64,000 nt of DNA, from positions 4,952,078-5,016,077 of the forward strand of contig CM042088.1 in assembly GCA_023512835.1 (NCBI GenBank), given 5' to 3'. Source of the DNA: Taxillus chinensis. Lineage: Eukaryota > Streptophyta > Magnoliopsida > Santalales > Loranthaceae. The notes beneath the pieces are model-generated. The model did no database searches, was not told the DNA's origin, and saw nothing but the letters and a program-made list of their open reading frames with translations. Below, piece by piece: positions 10,419 through 22,700 of this stretch. Position 1 is the stretch's first letter, and each line of letters begins with the position of its first letter. A program made the position numbers and the translations under genes.

Positions 10419-11737
10419 TGTTGGATCAAGCCCGGAATTTGGATGATGAAAATATAACCCTATGTAATTTGATCTAAGACTTTTGTTGTTTCATTTTACG
10501 TTATTGCCGAAGATATGAACTTAATCCGGACCTACACTCGTGAGGGCAAAGCAAAGGATAGGATACATAATCTTGATCCGGACAAGAGTGAGTGTCATCA
10601 AATATTTGGTATATAACCAAGTCTTTACTTCATACGTGCGAACTAATGAGTTAAAGCTACGTACTAAGGAATCTGCGCCTAATACTTTAAAACGGACTAA
10701 GTCAATAGATGCGGAGTAAGAATCCTAGTCTATAAGTCGCACGGAGTAAGTCACAGTTATCTCGGAGTAAAAGAGGCTAAGTCTTCTACTCAAGCGGACT
10801 AAGGAAAAGAATCATGGAGTAAGAAATCTAGAGTATTCTATACATGCAGAGTAAGGAACGACTTATGTGGAATAAGGACCCAAGTCTTTATTTCGCACGG
10901 AGTAAGGATGTGGTGATACGGAGTAAGTCATCCGTTCCTTTAACTCATGTAGAGTAAGGAAGCGCTGATGCGGAGTAAGCACTCCGACCTTCTCATTTAT
11001 ATAGAGTAAGGAAGTGCTGATACAGAATAAGGATTCCAGTACTAAATTGATACAGAGTAAGCAATCATTGTTACGAAGTAAGGATCCGAGCTTAGTTTAA
11101 CACGGAGTAAGGAACCTTACACCGAATTTAAGAATACGCTGCTTCAATTTATTTCTTTGCATTCAAAGTCACCAGCTCGATGCTTCCCGATGTAAGACAA
11201 ACTCGTTGAGAACCTAAAGCATCTTACACGTGGATCATTCGGATATGTGGACACAACTTAGACTGAACTTGGGAACTCACAAACGCACTTATGTTTTTCA
11301 AACCCAAGACCTTGAGCTTCACATCTGCAGCACTTAAAACAGAGAGGATTCTGAGGAACAGTCAATGTGCACATAGTCTGGAACAACAAGTTCCAAGACT
11401 GTCTCTGAAGGATGTGTTATATATATAATGTATACCTTGTACATGAAGAAAATGACCGAATGTACAAGAGCTCAAGAAGATCATAGAGGCTAGTGTGTGA
11501 GTACATTGTAAACAGAGTGTTAAAGAGTTGTTAAGTAGATCAAAAAGCTCTTCAAGCTTTAATCTGCTTCCATTTTGTTGTACTTATCATTTTGATAATA
11601 AAACAAAATACTTCCACTATCTAGTTATCTTCCGCATTGATTCTATCTCTTAAACCAGATAGGTGTTATGTCAAAGAATTAGACAAGAGTTTCGATAAGA
11701 GTCTATTCACCCCCCTCTAGGCTCCAAGGGACCAACA
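10419..11737 (+). mobile_element. Solo LTR of a SIRE-type copia element
   Basis: It begins TGTTGGATCAAGCCC and ends GGGACCAACA, so the ends form the inverted repeat TGTTGG/CCAACA. Length is 1,319 bp. Flanks are GTATA on the left and ATATA on the right, a target duplication with one change in low-complexity DNA. It matches, in opposite orientation, the LTRs at 49678-51101 and 62291-63702. The latter two are joined to SIRE-type internal DNA, which gives the family name. It carries the CGGAGTAAG array. No internal region is present. Confidence 0.9.
10705..11115 (+). repeat. CGGAGTAAGG motif array
   Basis: About fifteen copies of a CGGAGTAAGG-like word occur at irregular 20-40 bp steps, with variants such as AGAGTAAGG and CGAAGTAAGG. 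The same array on the other strand (CCTTACTCCG) is found in the SIRE LTRs at 50310-50890 and 62905-63490. Confidence 0.85.
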
Positions 11738-12350
11738 ATATATATATATAAATACACATAGATTTTAGTTCTAGATCTAGGAATAGGTTCCCATGGTTGA
11801 CTTCTCAACCCGCCCGAAATACACAATTATACATCCCTCGAATCACAGATACACAAACACAACACTATATCTCATCTCATACCCACATTTTACATGCTTA
11901 AATTACCACATCCAATTCTAGAATTGGATTTCCCCCAAAATCTAGGGTTCATGCCAAAATCACACATGTTCAAGAATAGAATCAAGACAAGAGATTAGGA
12001 ACACCTACCAAGTAAGGATTGACAGAGGAATCAACCAAAAATCCAAGCTCCAAGCTCCAATTTTGGCAAACTCCTCTTCTCCCACGCTCTGTGCCCTCTC
12101 TACGCTCTCTCCAAACATAGGAACGCAAATGACCTATTTGTTATCTCTTTCTCCTTCTCCCCTATTTATATTTTGATCTTAATTCCTTAATTAAAAAACA
12201 CCTAAAATTACACAACTACCTCTCCAGGGTCCCGAACTCCAAATTAAACCCAACTATAGCCAAAACGCTCATATCGCTGAGCACATACCAAAATGGTATC
12301 TGCACTACCAAATAATGACTATCTCATAAAACAACCCCAAACATAGGTCT

Positions 12351-13028
12351 CTACATCCCCAACCCATCCCAACCCATAAACTGGTGCAGGTATGTACTCG
12401 TGTAGTGCTACACATACATCACCAACTAAATCATGTACTTATGCATTAAAATATAAAGCAATCCTCCCAGGTAACCAGAAACATTATTGCCTTTCAAGCA
12501 CAATCTCCCCCCCAGGCATAATATTACCTCCCAGGTAATCCCAAACATTGCCTCTCAGGCACCGTATTAACCCTCAGGCAAAATATTACCTCTTAGGCAC
12601 AATACAACCTCTCAGGCGCAGTAAGCTCTTAGGCTCTAAACAAATTTCGCTTCTCAAGCCCTCAACAGTAGCCTCCCTGGCTTATCAAGGTAGCCTCGCA
12701 GGCCCACGTGACCACTAGGGTTTCACAACACTCCTTCTGTAACAAAGGGCAGTCTTCACAACTCTGTCCTCATGTCTTCACCAAGAGAGGATTTTCATAG
12801 GAGGTGTTTTCTTGAAATAAAAAGTCCTGGTAATGGTTTCCCATATCATAACTAAGATAATTTATTTTTTAGGGATTTTTCTAAGAGGTCTAACCATGGT
12901 GCGCAAATGGTCACCTCGAACTAAAAACTGGTTTTTTTTTTAAATTTAGTGCTAATTCCATTTTTCACATTTTGAAGGAGTGAGAATTTAATTTTCTAGT
13001 ATTTTTCTTTGAATCCAAATTGTGGTAT
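12351..13028. repeat. CCTCTCAGGCA minisatellite-like array and unassigned flank
   Basis: At about 12460-12715 words such as CCTCCCAGGTAAT, CCTCTCAGGCACCGTATTA and CCTCTTAGGCACAATA repeat at 20-30 bp steps, ten or more times, then become GTAGCCTCGCAGGCC. The rest, 12716-13028, has no gene I can identify. The last five bases, GGTAT, are the left target duplication of the Athila element. Confidence 0.6.
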
Positions 13029-14506
13029 TGACAAACGGGTATTTCGTGAGCGAAACCCAAGTAAGGGTTAAGCTACTGTCGTTTAAATCCCTTCTCAAAA
13101 TATTAATTCCCTTAACTAATGTTAAATAGAATAGCGACAAGAAAGGGGTCGATCGCACAGAGATTACCAAGTTATCTAGCTTTAACTCAAATCACCAAAT
13201 TAATCTTGCTTAAAACAATGTCTCGGCAAACAAAATTGTGTTTTAAAATTACTTTACTAAAAACAGAATTGCAATTGAAATAACTAAAAACGTTGGATTT
13301 AGAATCAAGGATTAAGGCATCTAGGGTCACAATTTTACCTCCCTATGTTATCTCTACTGGTTCATGGTATTAGGGTTGTCTGATTGAAAACATGCTAAAC
13401 ATAAGCCAAGGACAACAAATGGTCATTGAGGTCCTTTTAAGAGTTATATGCCAGAATGGTCATCTAAACACACAAACATGCAAAGCTAATAAATCATACT
13501 TGCAAAAGGATAATGATCACACCAATTACAAATAAGTTATGAATCTCAATCCGCCCCAGACTAGGGCTAAGAATACCAAGGTGTACATCCAAAGATAGAA
13601 ATTAAGAACAGATTCATAAAACATGCAAAACTCAATCATCCAAACCCAATATTCATAAACACAGCAAAGCAACAAGGGGGCTACATTGCTCCCCTAGATT
13701 ATAAGAACTACTCACGCATGATTACAAGCAAAACCATAGCAGTAAAGCTAAACATCTTCTTCAAATCCAGGCTCCAAAATCCGCGACGGGTGACTGCGAC
13801 GGCTGCGACAGCTGCTCTCCTAGGTCAAGGAGCAGCCTCCAAGTCGTGAAGCCTCTCTCTCCCTCTAAAAACGTGTAGGGGGTCTAAGTATTATAGCATG
13901 GGGCGTGGAGCCTCTATTTATAGAGGTTGGATGGGCCTTGAGGTGTGTACCCTAGCCCATCTATCAAAATGACGTAGTTTTGATAAGTGACACTCCATAC
14001 TTTAAAATCTCTATCTTCCATCCACAATTTGGACATGGGCCTTCAGGAACAAATGATCAGCATGGAAAATCGATAGGATCGGTCCAAAAATATCTCTGCA
14101 CGTCAATTTGCACGTGATATGGTGAATTCACGTACAGCTCCAAATCAGCTCAAACTTCTCCCCAAGCTTCCTTGCATCCTGTAGAGGCCTGAGAAGCAAA
14201 AATATGCTTGCACGTGAAATGGGTGAATTCACGTGCAGCTCCAAATGCTCTGAAATTTCTATGGTAGGTAGAGGACATCATTCTAAGCAACGTTTGTTCT
14301 TGCACGCCAATTGTTTGAGGCCATCTACTATATCAAAAGTGAGCTCCAAAATCTGCCAAAACAGCTTAAAAACGCATGTATTTACAAATAGCATCTTCCT
14401 AGGGGTTAAAGCAAATATATATGATATATGAAGCAATAAGGCTCTAATCATGTTCTTAAACATCCTAAATAAACACTAGAATAACGGCATAAAAGGCACA
14501 TTATCA
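13029..14506 (-). repeat. 3' LTR of Athila copy 1
   Basis: Minus strand starts TGATAATGTGCC and ends TTTGTCA. It carries a TATA box (TATAAATAG near 13917-13925) and two ACGT palindromes at 14109-14136 and 14209-14237. The start has TGATAATG where other copies have TGATAACG. Confidence 0.92.
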
Positions 14507-15959
14507 AATACACCACACTTGAACCACTGCTTGTCCTCAAGCAAAAACATACAAGCATGCAAAAAATAAAATAAACACGCAGTCAAACGGAAGAAAAATA
14601 AAATAACAATTAAGGAGAATCATGGTTTCCTAAGCATGCAACTCTATCATGATGAAATGGGAATTTAAGCATCAAAATGAGTCAAAGCTTAGTTCATTCA
14701 TGTCCATATCCCTAGTCCAACAATCATGCAATATCACCACTTAAATTTCAGATATGAGCAAGCAATCCATGATAAAATAGCACCTAGTTTCCCTTTAAGT
14801 TCTTACCAAGGATAAGCAGCCTCACTCAAATATAATAATTCTCAAGCCCAATACCTATCAATGAACAATGGATGGAAAACTCTATCTCTACACTCGCCAT
14901 CAGCTATTGATTAAGTACTTGCCAAGCAATCATGAGAGTTCCCTATTGTGCTTATCAAAGAAAACACACCCTCTATTCTACTTTATTTGAACTCACACTC
15001 TAGTCTACTAACTGAATAAACAAAACATGAGCCAAAGAATTGAGCTCAACATTCTTAAAACAAAACACAATTCAGCCAATGTGGCTTCATAACTAAATAA
15101 TCACACATAAGCATCAAGCCAGGTGTGGCTTTTATTCTGAATCTTTCTTTCTTTTTTTCTCTTTTTTTTTTTTTTTTTAGCAAAAACAAATACATAGGAC
15201 AGCTGGAGTTTCTAATGCATACCCTTTTCAAAATGTGATGGGCTTTGTCCACAATGTACATCACAGCCTTTTCCAATAATATCACAAAATAAAGAAAAGA
15301 ATGCAAAGACAGTCACAGTGACTTAGAGGTCTTGCATCCTAACTCCACATACCAAACACTGAGCACTAATAAGTAATCACATGCTTACGTGACTCCTACC
15401 ATTAAATAACCAATGTTGAATGCAAGAAGAGTAACAATTATTACCCATACCCTAAAATGGCACTCAAAGGCTAAAAGAAGCTGTTCTCATTTTTCATTTC
15501 TTTTTTACTCAACTTTAAGGGTTACTTAGGTCTATCATAGCATTTCATGTTTAACTAATATTCAAAACTCAGCTCCAAAAACATGGTGATATCATTCAAA
15601 AGATAAAGACATGATCAAACTAAATTAGAGCATATTTTAACTACGTAAAAACCCTTATCACAATATGATACTAATGTGGCATAAAAAAAAAAATTTTAAG
15701 CCAAAATTGCATACTTAATATCCATGCCTCCACAAGCAAATCATTCAAGCAAACAACTCAAACAATCATGCAACTAAAAACAGTTTTTTTTTTTTTTTTT
15801 TGTTAAAATAAATGACTAACAAACTATCTAAGATAAAATTATAAATAAAACATACAATCACAACATAAAAGACAAGCAAGTGGCTCAAGTCACTCCCCAT
15901 ACACCACACTTAAAATATGCTATGTCCTCATGGCATAAAATAGGGAGTAGGAAAAATAC
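14507..15959 (-). other. 3' untranslated region of Athila copy 1
   Basis: No gene is seen. The end next to the LTR reads AAGTGTGGTGTATT on the minus strand, in the polypurine-tract position. A long T run is present at 15163-15178 and another at 15785-15801. The matching region of copy 2 is 45081-46639. Confidence 0.7.
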
Positions 15960-18316
15960 TTACCCCTGGTTTGGCACACTATAATAGTAGATGACATTGG
16001 CCACCATTCGTCGCACCTGAGCCACAAAGTCAACCGACGTCTCGCCGCGCACTTCCCAAGTTTCCTTCCCTTGCAGAATAGCCATCATGTAGTAGCAAGC
16101 AAAGATCCCACAACTGATTTGGTCAGGCTGTTGGGGAATTTGCATTTTGTTGTAGTGAATAAGAGGGAGCTTGTCCGCCAACAAGCCTTCTTTGATCATC
16201 GCCACTTTGATTCGTTTAATGAACCCATGCACTAACTGTCTTTTCCATCTGGCAAACCCTTCGCCTTGGCTTGGATCATATAGCATGGCATGTCCTATAT
16301 CCAGATTCAAACGGACCAATACATAGCGGCGGTCAATGTGCACCGGAATCAGCACCTCATGCATACCATGCCAAGGGCGGTGCCTTTCATTCTCACCATT
16401 GATGCATTGGCGCCACACCTCTTCGGACAAGGGTTGATTGAATATCTCGCACAGCATGATGGAAGTGAACTGAGCTAAGGGGTAGTTATGAGGCTCAGCC
16501 TCCCCTACATAGCGCATGGTCCTGCAGAAGAGGTCTATCTCTTCGGAGTAGAGATATTCTTTCTCTGAGATCCTCTTTAGGCCAAAAGGGGTGTAGATAT
16601 CATTATCCCGTGTAAAGCGAGCCCTCTAAACCGTGGAATTGATGAACTCTTCAAATGCTGCTTGGCTCTCGTCGGATGATAAAGCTGAATTAATGATTAA
16701 ATGGATAGGAGGGCCAAGAGGTCTTCAGGTTCAGCAGGCATGTATGTACCCCAAGAGACAGGAAGTATAACAGGCACAAGAGCCTGAGGATATGCAGGAT
16801 CAGTAAAAGCCTGGAAGGGTGAATACCCTTCTGCTGGCTCTGTCTCCTCTTGAGGCTAGAAGGGTGAATACCCTGTTGCTGGCTCTGCCTCCTCTGGGTG
16901 ATAGTAGGATGGCCCAGCTGAAGATTCTGGTTGAGGTGGATCCGCCTGGGCTGGATAAGAAACTTCAGGGAACGGAGAGGGTTCTTCATCAGATATCTCC
17001 ACTATAAGAGAATGTTTTGATGCTTTCCTCTTGCTCAAGGCCTTCCAGATTTTGCCTAGGAGGCCTTTGACTTCTTTGTTGTCCTTCCTCAGGGCTTCCA
17101 CCTCGCGTTGGGTTCTGGCATTTGCCTCCCTGAGCTGTTGTGTTTCTTGCCTCCAAGCTTCGGTAGATGCAGCAGCTGGAGCTTCTGGGGCTTCCCATGC
17201 TCTAGGAGATGCATGAGCAGCTACGTCTGGGGCCTCCCATGCTCTAGTTCTAGGTCGTGAAGTAGCTTGTTGGTCTCCAGAGATGAGGGCCATTAATTCT
17301 TCAAATTGGGCACTAGTGATATGCCCATTAGTGACTACCCAATTGATGACCTCCACTTCGCTCACCACCTGCCCACGAATGCCTTGAAAGAAATTGAAAA
17401 TATCTTCTTTGTGTACATTGAACTGCATGTATATGGCAGTGAGTCTGTATAGAGTCTGCTTCCTTTGATCCAAATGAGGAGAGGTCTCCCTTGCAAAGTC
17501 AGTGGATCGCTCCACATGAACACTGTGCCTAGCGGGTTGTGATGGAGGAGGAACATTGGTTGCCCAATGACCTCTGGTACTGATCCCCAAACCCCCTTCA
17601 GCATGCAATACTCTTAACACCCAGTGAGAAGGAAAAGTGATGCTATCCATGGAGGAAAAATGCAAAGCAGGCATGCTTTGAAATATCAAACACAAAAGTC
17701 TGCCATTTATCTACTTTGATGAGTTTTTCTTCCACCATTTAAAAATGGTAGTGGCCCAATCCACATTTAGCATATGATCAATGCTATACATGAACTCCAG
17801 GTGTGGCTTAGGCACACTATCTATCCCACTGGTCTGAATCAATAAGCATTTCCCTACCAGGTAGGCTAGGCATCTAAATCTTCCAACAAAACCATTCTTG
17901 GTATACTGCCTTCGACTTTGAAATTTTCTAGCATAGTTGCATGTAGTACCAAATTCTCCTAGGCTTACCTGAGGGAAGCTATCACTGGGTGCAGGGAGGT
18001 TAAAGCAATGTCTAATAATTTCAGGGGTAATTCTGACATAAACCCCTTGCACAACCCCTATCAGTTCATCCTCACTCACATAGACAGATGCATAAAATTC
18101 TTGTAGGGCAGAGTAGGAAATAGCTAGCTGGGCAGATACTAACCTTTGTAATCCCAGATTTTGAATTTTAAGAGCCACCTCTCTAACCCAGCCCAGCTCT
18201 GAAGCCTCCAAAGCCTGCATATCAAGAGCATGCCCCAAGAGTATCTCCTCCTCAGGTTGGCTATCAGCATTAGGTGAGTGCACCTCCTCCTGGCCAGTCC
18301 TCCTTGTGCGCACCAT
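15960..18316 (-). pseudogene. Third ORF of Athila copy 1: transposon-protein domain, linker, Ulp1-like peptidase
   Basis: Start is ATG at 18316 (MVRTRRTGQEEVHSP), not the TTG/ATG further upstream. The frame of about 785 codons ends YYSVPNQG at 15960. Residues 1-200 form an alpha-helical domain with ITPEIIRHCFNLP, FVGRFRCLAYLV and DSV...DWATTIFKWW, which resembles the plant transposon protein domain Pfam calls Transposase_32/PTP (from memory). The middle is rich in Ala, Pro and Glu, with a coiled coil (QQLREANARTQREVEAL) and short repeats (GYSPF, AWEAP). The C-terminal ~150 residues are Ulp1/C48 peptidase-like: IPVHIDRRYVLVRL, HAMLYDPSQG, then QQPDQISCGIFAC with Gln and nucleophile Cys. The catalytic His position is Arg here; copy 2 has His. 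In-frame stops at 17711-17713, 16856-16858 and near 16700 break it. It occupies the env-like position, but no signal peptide or membrane segment is seen. Confidence 0.8.
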
Positions 18317-18440
18317 CTTTGGAATGAGAATAAAGAGCAAAGAGCAGAAAACTGAAGAGCAAGAGAGCAAAAGAGTAGAGTTTCTCTAATACTCAGATCT
18401 GGAGTGATTTTGGTGTGGAAGCCTTTGAAGATGGCTTCTC

Positions 18441-18448
18441 TTTATATA
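18441..18448 (-). promoter_or_regulatory. Internal TATA box upstream of the third ORF (copy 1)
   Basis: TATATAAA on the minus strand lies about 125 nt upstream of the ATG at 18316, with a CT/AC-rich leader between. Copy 2 keeps the same box and spacing (42590-42597 to 42719). It suggests a separate transcript for the third ORF. Confidence 0.6.
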
Positions 18449-18454
18449 GCGTGC

Positions 18455-19172
18455 AGAAGGAAAGATGCTCCAATTGGCGTGATACACGTGCCCCTAAATT
18501 TTCAGAGTGTTCTGACCAAAATAGCCCTTGCACGTGAATTGGTTGAATTGGCGGGCAGGTCAGAATCGTCCCAAACTTTGGTGGTGGGTCTCCCTTGAGC
18601 TGGCAAGCAATAGTCCCTTCTGCACGTGAATTGTTTGAAGCATCGAGGAGGGCTAAAATCGGTAGTTTTCATTTTTGAGCCTCCATATGACAGCTAGCAA
18701 TTCGCGTGCAAGAGTAAATGTGATTCACATGGTCTTCATCTATCATTCCAGAAAGTTACAGCTCAAAAGGAGGTGCACGTGAATTGGGAAATTCACGTGC
18801 AAATTCACGTTCAGGCCCAAACTGGCCCAAATTTCTCCACTTAGTTGCTTGTGCATTATGGACCATCTTTAAGTCTTGCACGTGAATTGTTTGAGCCCAT
18901 CTTCAAGCACTTTTGGGCTTCACTTGCTCCTTGCTCCTTGACTTTGACTTTAAAAATAATTCCACAAGTTCAGGACCCAATAATTTGCTCATCCTGCAAA
19001 TGGTTAGTTAAGAAAGGAACAAAGTCTCCTGCACAATGGTTAGCTTGCAAACAAATTTATTAAATAAAATAAATAAAAGAAAATAACATAAAATAAAACA
19101 TAGCAATAAACATTGGGTTGCCTCCCAAACCGGTGCTTTATTTAAAGTCTGTAGCTAGACTTTCAGTTATGA
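18455..19172. promoter_or_regulatory. ACGT-box-rich spacer between integrase and third ORF (copy 1)
   Basis: No gene is seen between the integrase stop and the internal TATA box. At least five ACGT-core sites of the type GCACGTGAATT occur near 18463, 18529, 18617, 18774 and 18877. 18774-18801 is a 28-bp palindrome with arms TGCACGTGAATT around a 4-bp centre. CACGTG is the G-box bound by plant bZIP and bHLH factors. Position just upstream of a TATA box fits an enhancer role. Confidence 0.6.
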
Positions 19173-22129
19173 TCATGCAATGGTGAAAGAGAGGGAATCA
19201 ACTATCTCCCTCTGAGATGAATCAAAGTTTGGTTTCAGTCTGTTGCCATTCACCCAAAATTTCTTGCCATCTACAGCTTGGAGCTCAAAGCTCCCATACG
19301 GCTTCTTATCAACTATCACAAAAGGTCCCATCCACTTGGACCTTAATTTTCCAGGAAATAACCTCAACCTTGTGTTAAATAGAAGAACTTTCTGCCCTAA
19401 GTTTAAAGGTTCATTGTTGAGTTGCCTATCATGCCATTTCTTAGTTCTTTCTTTGTAAAATTTAGCACTATCATAGGCATCCAGCCTAAGCTCATCTAAC
19501 TCAATTAATTGAGTCATCCTAAGCTCCTTGGTCTCTTGTGGGTTAAAATTTAACTTCTTCAAGGCCCAATGAGCCTTGTGTTCTAGTTCCACAGACAAGT
19601 GACATGCCTTACCATATAGAATACGGTAAGGACGTGACATCCCAATGGGAGTTTTGTAAGCTGTCCTATATGCCCATAAGGCTTCATTAAGCCTTTGAGA
19701 CCAATCTTTCCTATTGGCTCCAACAGTTTTCTCTAAAATGACCTTAATCTCTCTGTTGGACACTTCTGCTTGTCCATTAGCTTGCGGGTGGTAGGCTAAA
19801 GACTTCCTATGAGTGACACCATACTTGTTCAATAATTTGTCAAACAATTTGTTGCAGAAATGACTACCCTCATCACTGATTATAGCCCTTGGTGTCCCAA
19901 AACGGCTAAAGATGTTCCTAGTAAGGAAGTGAGTCACAACCCTAGCATCATTCACTCTAGTAGGAATAGATTCTACCCACTTAGACACATAATCCACAGC
20001 AAGCAAAATGTATGAATACCCATCAGAATTGGGGAATGGCCCCATGAAGTCAATGCCCCAAATGTCAAAAATTTCAACTGGAAGGATTCCAGTTACGGGC
20101 ATCTCATTTTTCCTAGACAGACCACCTACCCTTTGACATCTATCACAGTTTTTGATGTGGACATAGGTGTCATTCACCATATGAGGCCAATAAAAGCCAC
20201 ATTGCATGATTTTAGCCACAATTCTTTGCACCCCAAAGTGGCCCCCATAATGTGATGCATGACAATGATGTATTATGTCATCTACCTCCTCCTCAAGGAC
20301 ACACTTTCTAATGATTTGGTCAGAACACCTCCTATAAAGAATTGGGTCTTCCCAAATGAATTTCTTAGCATCCACTAACAATTTCTTTCTCTGGTGGTAG
20401 TCTAACTGCTTAGGTATGAAACCAGTGGCTAAATAATTTGCTATGTCAGCAAACCAAGGAAGATGAAGCACCTCAAACAACTTCTCATCAGGAAAGTCAT
20501 CTACAATGGGTAGAGACTTAGGTGCATTCTCCACATGGGAGAGGTGATCAGCCACTGAATTTAGGGCTCCCTTTGTGTCTCTAATTTCAAGGTCAAATTC
20601 CTGTAAGAGGAGAACCCACCTAATCAAGCGTGGCTTAGCTTCTTTTTTAGCAAACAAATATTTCAATGCAGCATGATCAGTATAAACAATGACTTTAGAC
20701 CCAAAAAGGTAGGATCTAAACTTGTTGCAGCCATAAACCACGGCTAGCAACTCTTTCTCAGTGGTGGTATAGTTCTGTTGAGCATCATCTAACGTCTTAC
20801 TAGCATAGTAAATGACCCTAAACACCTTTTCTCGCCTTTGCCCTAAGACTACCCCCACAGCATAATTACTCGCATCACACATTAGCTCAAAAGGCTGAGC
20901 CCAATCAGGTGTGACTATAACAGGTGCAGTGACTAACTTACCCTTGAGGATCTTGAAAGCTTCTAAGCAATCTACATTAAACTCAAAGCTTGTGTCTTTT
21001 TCTAACAACCTACTCATGGGTTTTGCAATTTTTGAGAAGTCCTTAATGAATCTCCTATAAAAGCCAGCATGGCCAAGGAAACTTCTCACTCTTTTTTCAT
21101 TGGTTGGAGGTGGCAGAGTCTCAATAGTGGAGATTTTTGCCTTATCTACCTCCAAACCATGTGCAGACACCTTGTGGCCTAGAACTATCCCCTCAGTTAC
21201 CATGAAATGGCATTTCTCCCAATTTAGGACTAGTTCCTTCTCCTTACATCTCTCTAAGACCACATCTAGATTTTTCAAGCACTGTTGGTAGGAGGAACCA
21301 AACACCGAAAAGTCATCCATGAAGACCTCCATGATCTCCTCAACAAAACCCTGAAAAATGGCCATCATACACCTTTGAAAGGTGGCAGGGGCATTACAAA
21401 GCCCAAATGGCATTCTCCTAAATGCAAAAGTGCCAAAAGGGCACGTGAAGGTGGTCTTTTCTTGGTCCCCGGGCTTAACCATGATCTGATTATACCCGGA
21501 ATAGCCATCTAAAAAGCAGTAGTGACTATAGCCAGCTAACCTATCCAAGGAAGAGGAAAATGATCCTTCCTAGTAGCCTTGTTCAGCTTTCTATAGTCAA
21601 CACACACTCTCCACCCCGTCACAGTGTAAGATGGGATCAATTTATCTTTCTCATTTTTAATCACGGTCATGCCCCCTTTCTTGGGCACAACATGCAATGG
21701 ACTCACCCACTCACTATCGGAAATAGCATAAATTATACCCGCATTTTTCCATTTTAAAATTTCTTTTCTAAAAACTTCTTTCATGGCAGGGTTTAATCTT
21801 CTTTATTTTTCAGCAGTAGGTTTAAAATCATCATTCATCAAAATTTTATGCATGCAAATCCCTGGACTAATACCCCTAATGTCTTCAATGTTCCATCCTA
21901 GGGCCTTTTTGTGTTTCCTAAGGACTTCTAGCAATTGAGTGCACTCCACATCATTCAAATTTGAAGCAACAATGACAGGGAATTGATTTGTAGAGTCTAG
22001 AAATTCGTACCTTAGGTGTCTAGGCAGCTCCTTCAGTTCTGGAGCTGGAGGCACGTCATCTTCTTTCTCCTCCTCAGCTTGCTCCAGAGAGTTTGTAGTT
22101 TGCTCATCTTCCTCAGCTGTCAAGTACAT
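19173..22129 (-). pseudogene. pol: Athila copy 1 pol: reverse transcriptase, RNase H, integrase
   Basis: The minus strand carries an RT N-terminal part (22129-21803; DDFKPTAEK at its end), a second segment (21784-21536; [33 protein letters not shown]) and a 791-residue main segment (21548-19173). RT catalytic sites are [11 protein letters not shown] and FMDDFSVFG. RNase H shows [21 protein letters not shown] and [10 protein letters not shown]. Integrase shows the HHCC finger ([12 protein letters not shown], then CDRCQRVGG) and the D,D,E core: [31 protein letters not shown]. Breaks: an in-frame TAA near 21803, where copy 2 has a CAA codon, and a 16-bp deletion near 21560 shifting the frame between the two RT parts. 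The main segment is intact over RT fingers/palm to integrase C-terminus. Confidence 0.93.
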
Positions 22130-22133
22130 CTCT

Positions 22134-22700
22134 TCATCTTGTTGAGCTTCTATAGGTGAAGGGCTCCATTATTGGTGGTGGTAATTTCTTCGCCAAGTAG
22201 TCTTCCACCAATTCCTCAAGGTCTTCAACCCAAAGGCAGTCCTCCTCCTCTTGACCTTGCAAAGCCTTCCCCATGTGGAAGACTAAGGTCTCGTCATTAA
22301 TTCTCAGAGTTAGCTGCCCTTGAGCAACATCAATCAATGCACAACCCGTTCTGAGAAACGGTCTTCCAAGGAGTAGCTGAACTCCTCTATCTTCTTCCAT
22401 CCCCAAAACTACAAAGTCCGCTGGAAATATGAAGGAGCCCACTTTGACTAACACGTCTTCAATTATCCCTTCAGGCCTTCCAGAGGGTCGGTCAAGAACC
22501 GCAATGATATGGAAGTGGGCTTCATGCCCTTAAGCCCAAGTCGCTTGTACAAAGCAAAGGAGATCAAATTGATGCTGGCCCCTAAATCACATAGGGCCTC
22601 GGCTTGCGGTGCATTGCCAATCACACAAGGGAGATTAAAACGCCCGGATCTTTATGCTTGATGGGCAAACTCGTTGAACAACACTTGCTCACCTCGTTAG
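22134..22700 (-). pseudogene. pro: Athila copy 1 aspartic protease region
   Basis: The minus strand encodes CDLGASINLI near 22590-22565; DLGAS is the active-site loop of retroelement aspartic proteases, which cut the polyprotein. It is followed by YKRLGLKGMKPTSISL, then a frame break, then 22454-22134 with VLGMEEDRGVQLLLGRPFLR, the flap-to-C-terminal strand. A one-base insertion just before 22134 shifts the frame ahead of RT: the end reads YRSSTR and a stop instead of continuing into the MYLTAEEDEQ segment. Confidence 0.82.

Larger units (their letters stand above)
9353..12350 (-). mobile_element. Minus-strand Tekay/Del-like LTR split by a SIRE solo LTR
   Basis: The reverse complement matches the plus LTR at 4736-6034 in several places. 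Examples are the block with GGGTTGCTGGGTTAATTTCCAG near 10300 (shorter form GGGTTGCTGGG), the TCGAAG array at 9920-10215, and the block ATTTGGAGTTCGGGACC near 12230. The element is cut at 10418 and resumes at 11738 because of an inserted solo LTR. The right boundary near 12350 is approximate. A 29-bp unit is repeated three times at 9482-9567. Neither terminus is clean. Confidence 0.6.

Noticed and set aside
10705..11115. CRISPR-like array of a repeated word
   Set aside because: Spacing is irregular, the words are degenerate, the array is inside a plant LTR, and no cas gene is near.
14204..14463. Paired 61- and 75-residue open frames on both strands of the Athila LTR, repeated at 25926-26185
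   Set aside because: They recur only because the LTRs are copies; they overlap the ACGT palindromes and show no domain.
17711..17713. Single in-frame TAG between the N-terminal domain and the linker of the Athila third ORF, suggesting programmed readthrough
   Set aside because: Copy 2 has no stop at the aligned codon; its sequence there fits a damaged CAG. Other stops follow downstream at 16856 and about 16700, so this is decay.
15960..18316. Envelope glycoprotein in the env-like position
   Set aside because: No signal peptide, no membrane segment and no Cys-rich ectodomain; the C-terminus resembles a Ulp1 peptidase.
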